Part shown: positions 33,101 to 44,981 of the stretch, piece after piece | How positions within the stretch are numbered: position 1 is the first letter of the stretch | Layout: the number at the start of each line of letters is the position of its first letter | NCBI GenBank assembly: GCA_964020085.1 | Contig: OZ026605.1 | Location: 10,631,060 to 10,695,059 of the forward strand | Length of the DNA stretch: 64,000 nt | Direction of reading: 5' to 3' | DNA from: Micromussa lordhowensis | Lineage: Eukaryota; Cnidaria; Anthozoa; Scleractinia; Lobophylliidae | The notes under the pieces: model-generated | The model's input: the letters and a program-made list of their open reading frames with translations, nothing else | Databases searched by the model: none | What the model was told of the DNA's origin: nothing | Position numbers and translations under genes: made by a program

Positions 33101-36100
33101 CTTCAAAGATTTCTGCTTATTTTTGCAGTGAATTGTCTAAATAAAACATTTATACTAACAGTCACATGCTAATTTCTCATTTTGTGCAGTATGTTTGCCA
33201 TTTTTATTGTGCTCTTCTTCACTTGGGATAATTTAAAAAATAGATAGATCCATGGACTTGTCATGGAGTCCATGCCATTTTTTTTGGCGGTATCATTTAA
33301 AGGAATCATTTCGAGTCCTGGGATCATTTGTGGTCCTATTTGGGGATCTTTTGCGGTCCTCAGAATATTTGTGGGCTGGTACCATTATATACTAATTTCT
33401 TGACCTTTTTTACATGCAGTATCTAGACCATTGTTTGTTGTTGTGACAAGTGCCAAGCTTGCATTGAAAGCAGGAGTTGACAACTTATCTCAAGTGGTAT
33501 ATCACTGCCTCAACCAAGCTGTGTTGGTAAGGTAATAGATAACTGAGAAATACACTAAATGTATATGTTGTAGGTCAAAATGAAATTCAGGTTAAAATGA
33601 TTTTAACCTAGTTTGATTCTAAAGTTCCTTTGTCATCTGACCCCAATTATTCATGATCCATGAATAATTAGGGTCGAGAGACAAAGGAATTTCATTTTAA
33701 CCTGAATTTCATTTTGACCTGCAACATATATCTTATTAACCAAGCGCAAGGGCCATACAAAGAATGAATCTTGTAAGAATTTTGACAGTACAGACACAGT
33801 GAGGTTTGTACAAGAAAACCCTCTGAACTAACTTAGTCATGTAATACAAAATATGTAATATTAATAATACACTATGTAAGCATTTTAACACTGAGAGCGA
33901 TCTAGATTTAGTTATTTTTGACCCAATTCTTTTTTAAGATTTTGTAAAAAGGCAAAGGTTTTGGGTATGTGTGTCTTTGAATTTAACATGTATTTTTTGG
34001 AATAATCAAATTTGTAAGAACTTTGCTTCAATATTCAAGCATCACCTTGATTTGGCAAGAACTCATTTGCATTTACTCTGAATACAAGACAGGCTACAGG
34101 CCATTTTATTATTCATTTCAGGTCACTTGTCAGAGTTGTGGTGTCTTATATGATGGGAAATTCCTTTAGCCAACACTTTAAACATAGTTTTCCTATGGAA
34201 GCTCAGACAAGTTAACCAACCAGTGAATTGCATAGCACAAAAGTATCTGGTTCTGTCCTAAGTTGTCTTTATTATGTTGGGGATATCATATGTTAGTACA
34301 TTGACGATTACTGTTATATAGTAGACATACATTTACCGGTATGTTGCTTGGCCCACAAAAAAACAGAATGATGAACTCGCTTGTGTCTATTGTTTTGCAT
34401 AATTAACCGCGCGGCCATAGGTAAGTGCGGTTCTTGCTCTGCACAAGACTTATTAACCTTGCCGTCATGGGCCCAGCACGGTTCTTGGTTTCGAAGGGGT
34501 TGGTTTTTTGTTGTTGTTGTTGTTTTGTCGGGGACCAGACCCAAACCTCCACTCTGCGAAATCATGCCTGGGACTTGAAATCAAGCAACTTGTGATGTTT
34601 ATTCACCAAAAGCTGTGGAACATTAATACACGGAAAATGTTATGGATATTGTTTTCTTTACTGTATGTAAAAAAGGTATTACGTCAGCCATGGAATTAGC
34701 TGACCTTGCAGCTTTCACTTTCGCTATGTGACATATAAGATCGTGCTTACTTTGCAAGTTTATTTTGCCAGAACGATGGCAATTAATTTATTATTTTGCA
34801 ATTTTGCAAGTATTTCTTGTGGGTTTTAGGCAATTAAAGTGAATTTTTCAAATGGCTGTTTCATCGAAGCGATTTAAGAGATTTGAAGGAAAATTAAATA
34901 TTTGCTGAGGTAAACAAGAGCTTGCCAGAACTTGCAGCATTTATGTCAATGCTAGGGGACAAAAACACAACCATTCTAAAATTAGCCATGGATAGCGTAA
35001 ACCTTGGATTGTGTGACTAGTGACTTGTTTGTTAATGGCATTATTAATAGTGTTATTAAAAGCATGATACTTGTTTCCTTTTCATATCATTCATGGGCAT
35101 GTCCCCAGTGAACTTCCAGATTAATACCCATTATGTCATCATATATTTCACAAAGGCTAAGAGTGATGGTGCAATAATACAGTTTGTGTCGATCAAGTGA
35201 TGTGGTGTCTACAGTAATCAGTGAATCATCAAGGACTGCATTGGAATCGTGCGCTGCATTGCAACTGTAGTGCTAAGAAAACAATTAAATTTTAAAGACG
35301 TGGTTATAAGATCTAAAAGATCTTCTTGTTGTACATTTTGACACTTATGCTATTAGATCTTCTTGTTGTACATTTTGACACTTATGCTATAATTACCATT
35401 TTACAGAAGTACCCCTCAAATAATAACTTCGCAGCTGGGAATCTCACTAGATGGATTGACACAAATAGATGTGAGGTAAAAACATGGCATTCTATATATC
35501 ATGCCACAGTCTGTGCAGGCACAAAAATTACTACCTTGCCCTTGATTGCTCTAGATAGCACAAGAACCTGGCTCGATAACAGTTTCCAGCAGTTAGATTT
35601 TGATGGGTAATTATAACTACTAATCATCACTTGATGCTACAATCATGGTATCAAAAAACTGCACAATCATTGGTGAATACATTGTTATCATTTTTGTGAC
35701 ACGGCAGGTTGCCATAGCAACAGTATGACCTGCTAAAAACACCCTTGTTTAATGTGTTTACAGCTTTAGGGGCTTATAATTCAAAAACGGCATTGTGACT
35801 TTTTTTTATATATTGTCAACTTCAAATAAACCTGAGAAGACAACTTTGGCATAGTTTTTAAAAAATCAGTACAAAGGGTTCAGAGCCACCTTAGATATTT
35901 TGAAAGTTTAAGGTGGCTCAGAGGCAATAGCCAAGTTTGTCACTGATGTTCTTACCACATTTTGATGTCTTCTGTGATCTATTTAACAATTAGATTATGA
36001 GCTTGAGATTTCTATTGCGTGATAGTTGTCATAAGGTCACAGCCCGAGTCAACTATCACACATAGAAATTGAGAGCAAATAACCTAATATTGTTTTAGTA

Positions 36101-37612
36101 TTTATACTACAGGCTAAGAAATTTCTCAAATGCGATTGGCTAAGACCAGTAGTATTTCTGCCAAATTTGAAATACTTACATGTAAAAATTTCAGTTTCCA
36201 TGGAAACCTAAATGATCGAAACAATATGGCGGAAAGATTTTCAAAATTCTGTGGAAAAAACTGCAAGAGCTAAAGGAAATTACCAAGATATGTAAACAGC
36301 AAAGAATGTACAAAGATTTTCGTCGATTTAAGGTGGAAGGTAAAGGATACAGTCCTGATATTTTCAGTGAGCTACAACGCGAACCAACTCAGCTGATGAA
36401 GTTTGGTGCATAGCTTTATCGTCGAGCGCTCTTTTAGCTGCTATCGAAGAAGGTGAGAGAATGAAAAACGGCTCCTTTCAGTCTTTATTCAACAGTTAAG
36501 AAGCACAGGCAACCAGAAGTAAACGTCGTCTGTTGGGAACTATTTTCCGCTGCTGTGGTGACCAAAGAAACGATAAAATAATAGCCAACAATTTTCAGGG
36601 CCTGCTGCTTAAATGAAAGCATAAAGTCCAAGTTCCACACAAGCAGAATCGGTTACAAAATCTATTGATAAACTTTGATTGACAATTAGGCGTTTCAAAA
36701 TGTACACTTCAAAAATATTTACAGGTATTCAAGTATTGTTTTATCGCAGTTGAAGCGAAAATCATTTGAACATGTGTGACCTTTGTGCGATCATATGTTT
36801 GATCACATGTTGTAGTAAAACCAACCACCCGCACGTGACTAAACAGCGTTACAAGATGCGAAATTTCTTTGCCTTGTAGTATAAACAAAAAATAGCACGG
36901 TTTCTTCGGGGTACAGTGAAACCTGCATTAAGCGGACCCCCACTTAATACGCTTAATAAGTGGACACCAACTTGAGTTCCTAAACTTTCTTCCCACATTT
37001 ACTGTAAAATAAACCTGCGCTCAGCGGACACCTCTGTTAAGCGGACGCGGACACCAATATTAAGCCATTTTGTTGCACAAAACCTGCAATAAGCGGACAC
37101 TTCAAGCGCTTTTTACTTCTAAAAGCACAGCTCAGACACCGTTAACATTGTTCAGCGATGTCGTTTTAAAGCTAAGTACATTATTACAGATACATGCATT
37201 GACTGTCTGGACATTATGCTAAGAGCAGTCTTTGATCTTACACTGTGTTACAAAAGGGTTAACAATTAACTATTATTGCTGAACCTGTTTAGAGCGGACA
37301 CCCTGTATTAAGTGGACACTAGTGAGGGCCCCAACAGTGTCCGCTTAATACAGGTTTCACTGTATTTGGTATAAATACCGGCTCGTGAGATTTCCAAACT
37401 CTCCAAATATCACTTGCCGCGGCGGCTCGTGATATTTTGAATTATAATCCATCAAATATTTTCGCTCGCGCGCGATTGGTCCAAACCCGTCACGTGACCG
37501 AATATTCCCCAACTAAAACTGGGGAATATCAGAGAATATACCACGATTTTCAAATCTGCGCGCGTTGCGTAAAAGATTTGAAGGATAATAAACACGATAG
37601 TCTCCATTTGGG

Positions 37613-37648
<36 letters not shown>

Positions 37649-40600
37649 TCTGTTCCTCGAAGCTCACATTTTTCCTCGAGCTGCGCTCTCGGAAAACTGT
37701 TCGCTTCTCGGAACAGATAATGTCCGCGGACAAATATCCTAGCATATTTTCGCGCCAAATGGAGACTATTGTTTATATATCACTTGCGGTGTTTATCCCA
37801 AATACCCCTAGAAACCGTGCTATTTCCTATACAAATCTACTAGTCGTTCTGAACTTCATCTAAATCCTCTTCACGGACACCTCGAAAACGTTAAGAAGTG
37901 GCCATCATTTTGTTAAAAAGCGCACATTGCTACGCTACCACTATCTAGAATAGAATAGATAGTGAGTATTGTAGCCAATCGTGATAGAATGCTAGTAGAT
38001 ATACTAATACTGAACAGACGAATGGCAGCATAGAATTTACTTGTTTCTTTAATAAAGAGAGACAAACAAGTATGTTAATGATGCCATCTTTGTGTCTGTC
38101 CTCCAATAAATCATAACTAAAAACCAATCAAAGTGAGAATCATTTGACATATGATATATTAATAAAATTCTGTGGATTTTTCTTCAGCTTGTTGTTCGGC
38201 TCAGTCCTAGCACTGATAGAAAAGAGTATTATTTAAAGCAACTCAACAAGGGGCCAGCTCTTATTTTGTTTCTTCCTTTGAAACTCTATATGGACAAAGC
38301 AAATCAACATCTCTTGGAAGTGGTAAGTAGAATTTATACCACTCAGTCCCTATTTACATGTTTTGGGGAGAGAGAAGATTGGGGAATAGGGCCGAAACTC
38401 CCCACGTGCTCCACTCGATCCAGACCACTTTTTCTTTGAAACAATGCAATCTAAGCCGTGTGAGCCATAAATAGGGGCTGGGCATGAGTCTTTGATCCTG
38501 GCAAAGCTTAAAGTCATGATGATAAACAAGCAGCGTGTTAACTTAAGTTAGATTATTTTGTATTCTCTTGGTCATTCTTTCTTCTTGTGCTAACAAGAAT
38601 GCTTTTCTTGTGTTTTTATTTCTCTTTTCAGTACAACAATGCGGCAGCTCAGTATTTTAATTGCTCATGCAACAGAACTAGAATTAATTCTGTTTCTCAA
38701 AAATCAGAAGGCACTCAGAGGAACAACACTTATGGAACATCACTAGAACTGAATTTAGATGAACTTGAAGCTTTCAATACTTCAAAGCTTGAAAGTCTGA
38801 AAATTATTAACAGTCAAGGAGACATTTTGATTACTAACAAAAAGTTGAGTGTACCATATTTATTTGAACCCCTGAGGAACTGCCAGTCATTCAAAGTACA
38901 AAAACACAGTGACATCTTAGAAAACAAATATAACATCTGCAGTGTGTGCCACAAATTTCGGCATATGGCCTTTGGATTACCAAGCTGTCTGAAAAGTAGT
39001 ATTGTTTCAACATTGTCCTCCTTCACTGATGGTTGCAGTACCATTAAACCTTTATATTACCCACTTCCTGTAACAACTATCTGCTGCAGTGTTCAGCTGG
39101 CAGAAACATCTAGATATTTAGATACTCTAGAGCAAATCAAAACTGCAAGTCTGGAGTCATTAACAAGACTAGAGAGGAGTTTTGATGATATTGTTAATGA
39201 ATTATTGAGTTCATTTGTTACACCACTTGGAAGAACTGGTTTTAAAAATGTTTACAATCAAGTGAGTAGACACAACTTGTCAACAAAATCGCAGGATGTT
39301 GCAAAGAGCTCTTCTCCACATTCTACTCTTCTGCAAAAACATCACCCTCCTCATGAGAATTCTTCCACTGAAGATGTTGGCAATAGCATTTGTGTGCGTA
39401 CGGGTCATGTGACACAATTTACTGGAGCAGGTTGCTATAGCAACAGATCAGTCAATTTCTTCCTGATGGATTCCATAGAGTACTGGGGAGTGGCAGAGAG
39501 GCTTGGTGTTCATAACGCTCCTCGGGGCAAGGTTGCTGTGGTTATTGCTGATTTAGAGGTACAGTGATCTGACTATAAATAAGATAACTTTATTATTATA
39601 GTGTGTTAAGGATATCAGATTCAAGATTTGTTACATACAGTCTTATACAATGTAATAAAAAATAAAAGGCCAGTTAGTGTTGCCGTAAGTTACAGAGTAG
39701 GTTTAGTAGGAATGAGTGCCTTTCAAGTCAGATATACACATTTTACACTGCCCTAGCTCTTTACATCACAGTAAAAGTACTTGTTGTTACATTTCATTGC
39801 ACATGACTGGATGGGCAGGCTTGCCAGCTTCTGTCAATGTTGATGCAAAACTACAATAAATCTAGATACATTAGAGGTATAATTATGGAACCACAATCTC
39901 CCCGCTGGCTGTCACCTGCTACATTATCAATATTTGCTGAGATCAATCTTGTTATTTTGCAATATACCTTTTTACAATAATAAAAATACAATACTCTATT
40001 TTTATAGCATTATTATTTCCATTGCTGTCCAATAGTGCTTTTCAAAACTCAAAATTAAAACAATATTGCATCTTATCTTATTAAAAATGAAGGTATTACA
40101 AATATTAAAGTAATCTATTTTATTCTGTTACAGAGCGATGCTCAATATGTCTTGGATGAGGAGTTAGAAATCACCAACTCTTCAATTGGTGAATACAATG
40201 ACATTCTGCAGTTTCGATTAGTTTTGATAAGCTTGTTCTTTTGTTGATCAGATCTCTGTGTCTGGCTTAAATAGTACTTGTGAATCTGAATTTCTTTATC
40301 CCACAAATCTTTTGTTTTTAAAATATTCTAGATTTGTGTGATATTTGATGCGATAATGTATTTCATAACCTTTGTGAGTATGTAGTCTCTGCTTGTGTGA
40401 TGCACATCTGAATGCAAATTAATACTCACTTCACTAGGAAAAGGTTGCTGTAAGTTGTTTTCACACCATTCTGTGATGTGATGACTGAAAAACATGACAT
40501 TATTTGGACACATGTTGTGTTTTCTTTTCCCTGGAAATTCCTAAAATCATAAACCCTTTGCAGATTAAAAATAACAAGTCTATTTTTTCTGCAGTTAAGT

Positions 40601-42627
40601 TTGTGATGGCTTACATGGCAGGAAATCTAACAAGACGTTTCAGGTCTGGTCGTGCAAGTTCACGCAAATGTCCATCATCACAAACATGTGTAACAGAAGT
40701 AGTGACATCAAATGTCCATGAAATAGTTCTGGATGAAACCAAGGTTGGTAGACTGAGAGGAGATACTCCAAGTCCCCTTTGTCCATCCCCTCCTCCTCAA
40801 GTTTGAAACGTTGGCTTGAAAAGTAACATAGCCTCTGTAGCAGGCGTTTCCAAAAAAGCATACGAAGAACCGAAACTGCGAAAAATTAGGAGCAGGGTGA
40901 GGGGGAAAGAGGCAAGCGATTCCTTATCTCCCCAACCCCTCCCCCTTCTCGTTCACCCCCTCCCAACTTCTCCCCATTTTTTTCTCATCCCAGACGCACT
41001 CCTTCGCTCGCCTGCTTGCCCACTCGCTTGTTCAATCCCTCCGCCTGGAAAAGGAAAGGAAATGGCTGCTACACAGGCTAAAAGTAACATTGTCACGTTT
41101 GCTACTTCAAAGTACTTGATTATCAGTTGAGTAAGGCACGACGAAGTTTGGTGACGAAGTTTTGGCCTAAAATTACATTGTTGTGATTGGGGACTTACCT
41201 CCTTTTCATTGGCAACAATAATAATATCATCAGCCGTGCGTCGCCTGTCTCTTCGCCTACTATTTCGCGCGCTTTGCCGATAAATTGCCACTGGAAATGG
41301 AACCAGTTGCCGGTGACAGCAACACAAACCTGTTGACCAAACTTTCGCCGTGCCTTACTCAACTGATAATCGTAGTATTATTGAATTTGAAATGGAGGAA
41401 ACTCAACATAAAATACCACAGTAAAATTCAAAGCTGTCTTGACAAAGGGTAATTGTAAGTTATTTTTGTGTGTATTTTAAAAAATATGCACATAAAACAT
41501 ACAAACTGCAGAGATTGTCTTATCAAGTTTCTGTCCCTTCATATTCTGCAAGGGCAAAAGGCCTTGCTGACTACTAAGGGAGTGAATGGCTGGGTTGAGG
41601 ACCTGTGTGACTACTGTGTCAGAGCCGTCAATTACACGCTGCACTGCCTGAGATTGCCTCACTAGTTCAGTTTTTTCAGTTAACAATAGTAGATTTGCAC
41701 ATTGTCGTCATTTGACTACAACTACTCGGAATTCATGTGTTTTTTTCCCTTACTATTAACATTTTGAAGCCCTAGTGGGGTTAAAAAAACAACTGCCCTA
41801 TATTGGCATAAGAAACAGAAAAGTAAAGGGATTCTGGTAGTTGCAGTTAAATGATGCCATCATGCAAATCGCCTGTGCCATTAAAAGCTTTCTTTGAAAC
41901 ATGTGACTTGCAGGATGTTTTGTTGCTGTACTACACTCCATGGTGTGCTTATTGTCAAGCTCTTGCACCAGTCCTCCTCACAGTGGCAAAATTTTTCCAA
42001 AACATGAGTGATGTCATCATTGCAAGGTACAGTCACACTATACTTTTTCACAGAGATTCCAGCCTGATACTGTGAAGTGCAACGACTTCAATCTGACCAC
42101 TTGTGAAAAAACTAAAGTAAATTGAAAGTGGCCTAAAGGATTAAAATGGGAACTGGGATTTGCATGTACTTTTGTGCTGGAAAATGAGACTTGGGTCACT
42201 CGGACTGGGAATCACAAACCAAACATCGGAATTATACTTGGATTTGGAAAAAAATAGTCTGGAAAATGAAAATTAGATTGAATGTGGGCTTGGAAATGGG
42301 GATTTATAACCCACCACCCACCCTTTCAAGATCCTGAATGGAAACTCTAGCTAAGAACAAGGATGGCCAAAATTTTTAATAGTTAAGCAAGTTCCTCACC
42401 TCTCCTTTTTCTCATTTTATGATATAACTGGGAAAATTACTGTGATTGGCTGAGAGCAGGCCAATTTATCATCATCATTTATTATTATTATAATTTATCA
42501 TCATCATTTACGACCATTTTGAATTCTGTCATGGAGGTGAACAATGGAACGCGCAAATTTAGTAGAACATGAAAATATCCTTTTTTAGTATATACCACAC
42601 AAGTGAATAGTACTTTTCGCGCGCGCT

Positions 42628-42660
<33 letters not shown>

Positions 42661-44373
42661 AATTCACCTCCGAGCAGCCAAAGAAAAACAAAGTGGCTTT
42701 TTGTCGCTATATTTTAACTAATGAAGTTACCCTTTGGGCTGCTAGTTATTCAGCTTGTGTGGTATATACTAAAACAATTATTCACCTCAGTGTCGGTGAA
42801 AGTGGTGGATATTTACCTCGCCGCTTCGCGGCTCGGTAAATATCCACCACTATTCACCTCCACTTCGGTGAATAATTGTTAAATGCTACATGTTTCTCAA
42901 CTCGTTCTCGCTCCAGGAGGCTGGCGGGAAGATGAGAGGCCCTGGGAATGAGGTTGCTTGTTTCTCTAGGGCTAGAGCCACCCTGTGAAATCTGCTAAAC
43001 TGTTTCCAATGAAACTACCATTCGATTGCCTTTTCTAAAAAACTGGATATAAAATTATTAGTATTTCGTCCAGAGACTAAAACTAGGCAAACCTGAGTTG
43101 ACCCTGATAATAAAGTCTCATTAGATTCCAAATGCTCTACTGTTTTGTTTTTCAGGATTAACGCTGATGAGAATGATCTTCCATGGGAGCTTTACATATG
43201 CCACTATCCTTCTTTTCTTTTCTTTCCAGCTTACAGGTATACACTGAACTTCACTTATACTGTATTCAATCAAGTCTAAAATATTCTCTCGGTAAACTCT
43301 TCAATAAAATGATTAAGAGCGAATAAATACAAGACTTTTCTTCGCCTTAATAAATAAGCCGCAATAGCTCTGTGGATAAAGAAGGTACGTTTTCATGCTC
43401 ACCTATGGAAGAAGCAGGGGTTAGGACTTCTCCCTGAGGGTGTATGCGTAAGGGTGTTAGCGGTATTCATGACGACATAATCCCAAGGAGATCCTTCATT
43501 TAACCCGCCTCGAAATGACATCACTGAGTGGAGAGACGTATACTGTCTTATAACTAAACCTTATTCTTTTACATCATCGTAGTTACCAAGCCCTCTTCCA
43601 AAAATCACAGTTTTAAAGGAGAAAATATCATATTCCGAAAGACGAAAATGACCGTGGTGTTGAAATGGCCATTCGTTGCTAATGATGTACTATTGACTTG
43701 ATTATTTTTCAGAAAGGACTTCTCTGTTCGTTTTCCGGACTCGATAGAACGAACTGCAGCTAATTTAATTCGTTTTATATTCGAACACGGAGTAAAGGCA
43801 AGGAAAGCCGTGGAAGACTCGTGTCTTTCAGAAACAGTTAGAGAACAAATAATTGAACTCGGGATATCTCTGCGACAAGTAGAGGAAGAAAAAAAACTGA
43901 TTGAGGTTAAACTGAGGGAAGCAGTTAGAACGAAAGAGCTGTGGAACCACAGGCGAGCTGTCGCTCTCAAAAGCTTGAAACAGGCAGAGGACGATTCGAC
44001 CAAAGAACGGGAATTAAGAGTAGCTACAGAACATTTAAATGCAAACCTAGAACGACAGCGACAGGAGGTGGAAGGAAAAGTTCTTAAACTGGTTGCTAGC
44101 AGCAAAAACATCTTAAATGACTTGGGAACTACTAAAGCCAAGTTAAAAGAGAAAGAAAAGCAACTTACTCGACTTTCGTCTGAGAGTAGACGCATACTGG
44201 AAGACAATGAAGAGTTGTTTAAAATGTTAAAGGAGAAAGAAACAGCTTTACAGGGAGAAAAGAAAGCCGTGCTGGAACTGCAAAAATCCCTAATTGCCCT
44301 GAGACGAAGAACAACTTACTTAGAGTTTTCAAATAATATTCTCCGAACTAGGTTAAAAAATTCAAAAGCATGA
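27104..44373 (+). CDS. TXNDC11: Thioredoxin domain-containing protein 11, complete, 14 exons
   Basis: TXNDC11 is an ER membrane protein with thioredoxin folds, known in mammals to bind DUOX/EFP and to act in ER redox quality control. Exons: 27104-27186, 28364-28577, 31353-31490, 32258-32341, 32922-33012, 33420-33526, 35407-35475, 38188-38322, 38632-39558, 40134-40188, 40595-40743, 41914-42026, 43156-43236, 43713-44373. All borders are GT/AG and phases agree; the total is 2907 nt, 968 residues, close to the human length. The N terminus has a hydrophobic anchor (RFLLTLGLFLLSF). The first thioredoxin site is FVLFYAPWCGQSW, lacking the second Cys as in the human protein. The second site is LLLYYTPWCAYCQ with both Cys. 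RINADENDLPWELY and SFLFFPA follow, then a long charged coiled coil (about residues 790-968). The large exon 9 carries ICSVCHKF and ICCSVQ segments matching the family. Start choice is inferred. Poly(A) signal at 44630. Confidence 0.96.
27240..27412. mobile_element. MITE (GTTCCTTTGGGGTGA ends) in TXNDC11 intron 1
   Basis: Inverted ends GTTCCTTTGGGGTGAATCTG and CAGATCACCCCAAAGGAAC run on through GATCAGGATCAGTGATCC and its complement. The element is non-coding. Confidence 0.8.
28651..28790. mobile_element. Short inverted-repeat element in TXNDC11 intron 2
   Basis: CTGGCCTGGGTTGTTAGAAA with GGTGGATAGC at the left, and GGTTATCCAGCC with TTCGAACAACTGGGGCC at the right, are inverted with mismatches. 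CCACTGGATAGAGATTTATC is an inner dyad. Confidence 0.65.
28791..30269. other. TXNDC11 intron 2, no gene supported
   Basis: Three near repeats of ACCAGAATGCA lie at 29058-29120. A 93-codon plus-strand frame (29517-29798) opens with ATGGAGGCGTCCTCGGC but has no recognised domain, so it is not called as a gene. Confidence 0.4.
30270..30960. repeat. 308-bp tandem duplication in TXNDC11 intron 2
   Basis: GCAAGCATCTCGTGGGAAC at 30317 recurs at 30625, and CTAGAAGCAACGATGCGTG near 30540 recurs near 30848. The period is 308 bp for two full units plus a partial third. Units differ at only a few bases. Confidence 0.85.
31543..32040. mobile_element. DNA transposon remnant (TCAGGGGTCGAAATGTT ends) in TXNDC11 intron 3
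   Basis: Left end TCAGGGGTCGAAATGTTGCC and right end AACATTTCGACCCCTGA are inverted. CCTGTC/GACAGG phrases next to both ends are also inverted. ATG flanks both sides but a longer target duplication is not visible. The CAGGGG tip looks hAT-like; the superfamily is not settled. Confidence 0.6.
33562..33730. mobile_element. MITE in TXNDC11 intron 6
   Basis: TATATGTTGTAGGTCAAAAT and ATTTTGACCTGCAACATATA are the inverted tips, with arms of about 39 bp through GAAATTCAGGTTAAAATGA. The centre has a second dyad around AATTATTCATGATCCATGAA. Confidence 0.85.
34392..35350 (+). repeat. Copy of the AACCGCGC / ACGTCAGCCATGGAA repeat family
   Basis: Two diverged copies of the TTAACCGCGCGGCCATGGGC phrase (about 34402 and 34451) are followed by TTGTGATGTTTATTC, ACACGGAAAATGTTA, TTACGTCAGCCATGGAA, CTTTCACTTTCGCTATGTGA and AAGATCTTCTTGTT. 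The same order recurs at 48.7-50.4 and 52.1-56.0 kb. No protein motif is seen. It fills most of TXNDC11 intron 6. Confidence 0.7.
35996..36090. repeat. Short inverted repeat in TXNDC11 intron 7
   Basis: GAGATTTCTATTGCGTGATAG and CTATCACACATAGAAATTGAG form inverted arms around a short centre. Confidence 0.55.
36106..36886. mobile_element. Inverted-repeat element, about 780 bp, in TXNDC11 intron 7
   Basis: The tips TTTATACTACAGGC and GCCTTGTAGTATAAA are inverted repeats. The interior has no recognised coding sequence. It abuts the outer MITE that starts near 36891. Confidence 0.45.
36914..37362. mobile_element. Tigger/pogo-like MITE nested in the outer MITE
   Basis: Ends CAGTGAAACCTGCATTAAGC and GCTTAATACAGGTTTCACTG are inverted and flanked by TA on both sides. 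Several AGCGGACAC phrases occur inside. Removing it with one TA rejoins the outer element's left repeat exactly where the right repeat is continuous. Confidence 0.85.
37590..37776. repeat. Foldback (GATAGTCTCCATTTGG arms)
   Basis: AAACACGATAGTCTCCATTT ... GGACATTATCTGTTCCTCG on the left is complementary to the right part reading CGGAACAGATAATGTCC ... AAATGGAGACTATTGTTT. The arms are about 80 bp. Confidence 0.75.
40829..41080. mobile_element. 252-bp MULE-like MITE with 9-bp target duplication
   Basis: Tips TAGCCTCTGTAGCAGGCG and GCTGCTACACAGGCTA are inverted. AAAGTAACA flanks both sides exactly (40820-40828 and 41081-41089). A 9-bp duplication suggests the Mutator-like superfamily. It sits in TXNDC11 intron 11. 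Confidence 0.8.
41118..41371. mobile_element. MITE (GATTATCAGTTGAGTAAGG ends) in TXNDC11 intron 11
   Basis: GATTATCAGTTGAGTAAGGC and GCCTTACTCAACTGATAATC are perfect inverted tips, with imperfect continuation through ACGAAGTTTGGT and its complement. Confidence 0.8.
42586..42771. repeat. Inverted-repeat element (TAGTATATACCACACAAG ends)
   Basis: TAGTATATACCACACAAGTG and CTTGTGTGGTATATACTA are inverted tips. An inner dyad reads GCTCGGAGGTGATT ... AATTCACCTCCGAGC. It sits in TXNDC11 intron 12 and abuts the next palindrome. Confidence 0.65.
42775..42878. repeat. Palindrome with GTGGATATTTACC arms
   Basis: CAATTATTCACCTC ... GGTGGATATTTACC on the left is complementary to GGTAAATATCCACC ... GGTGAATAATTG on the right, around GCCGCTTCGCGGC. 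The structure is nearly self-complementary over about 100 bp. Confidence 0.8.
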
Positions 44374-44629
44374 TTTTGGTGTCACTGGTAGCAAGACGAA
44401 ATTCACTAGCTCTCCCAAAGGAAACGTTTTCCTTGGAAGTTTATGTCTAGCACAACATAATGTGAGCATTGAACGAGGTTCAAAATACTTTGGACAAGCT
44501 ATTACACAGTACATATGCATTTTTTCAATGCCTTTGCTGACCACCTCTCGATCCGTGAAGAATCGATCGATCTATTTAAAAATCAATTTTAATAACCTTA
44601 TTAGAGTAAAAGCCTTAACTAGTAAATGA

Positions 44630-44635
44630 AATAAA
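44630..44635 (+). promoter_or_regulatory. Poly(A) signal for TXNDC11
   Basis: AATAAA about 260 bp after the TXNDC11 stop. Confidence 0.5.
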
Positions 44636-44773
44636 ACAATTTTTCAGGTTCTTTTGGGGGGGCTTTGATGGTAGAGAGAACAGCCTCCAGTAACACTTTG
44701 AGTCGAGCCGCGCTTAACGGACACCCATTTATTAGCTTGCACACTTATAAACAATTAGTGGATGAGGTTTTTA

Positions 44774-44927
44774 TGATATCCGGAATATTCAAGGTCTCGG
44801 TTAGTGTTATCATTATTCCGGATATTAATCCGGATTAATAACATTATTAATCCAAATGTTAATTATTCCGGATATTAATCCAGAATAATGATAACACTAA
44901 CCGGGACCTTGAATATTCCGGATATCA
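44774..44927. repeat. Foldback (TGATATCCGGAATATTC arms)
   Basis: TGATATCCGGAATATTCAAG ... TATCATTATTCCGGATATTAAT on the left is complementary to the right arm ending CTTGAATATTCCGGATATCA. Arms are about 65 bp. A related single end, GTGATATCCATAATAATC, occurs at 45800. Confidence 0.8.
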
Positions 44928-44981
44928 CAAAAAGCCGAATTTAATAATTGTTTTATTATACGTTGTTTTAAAGAAAATAAC

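Larger units (their letters stand above)
36891..37826. mobile_element. Outer MITE (AATAGCACGGTTTCT ends) carrying a nested insertion
   Basis: The left tip AATAGCACGGTTTCTTCGGGG and the complement of the right tip, AATAGCACGGTTTCTAGGGG, match. Past the nested element, TATTTGGTATAAATACCG on the left matches TATTTGGGATAAACACCG from the right. The right part contains a further foldback at 37590-37776. Confidence 0.7.

Noticed and set aside
38587..38631. Upstream in-frame ATG before TXNDC11 exon 9
   Set aside because: It lies in the polypyrimidine/acceptor region of intron 8; the exon starts at 38632 after TTTTCAG.
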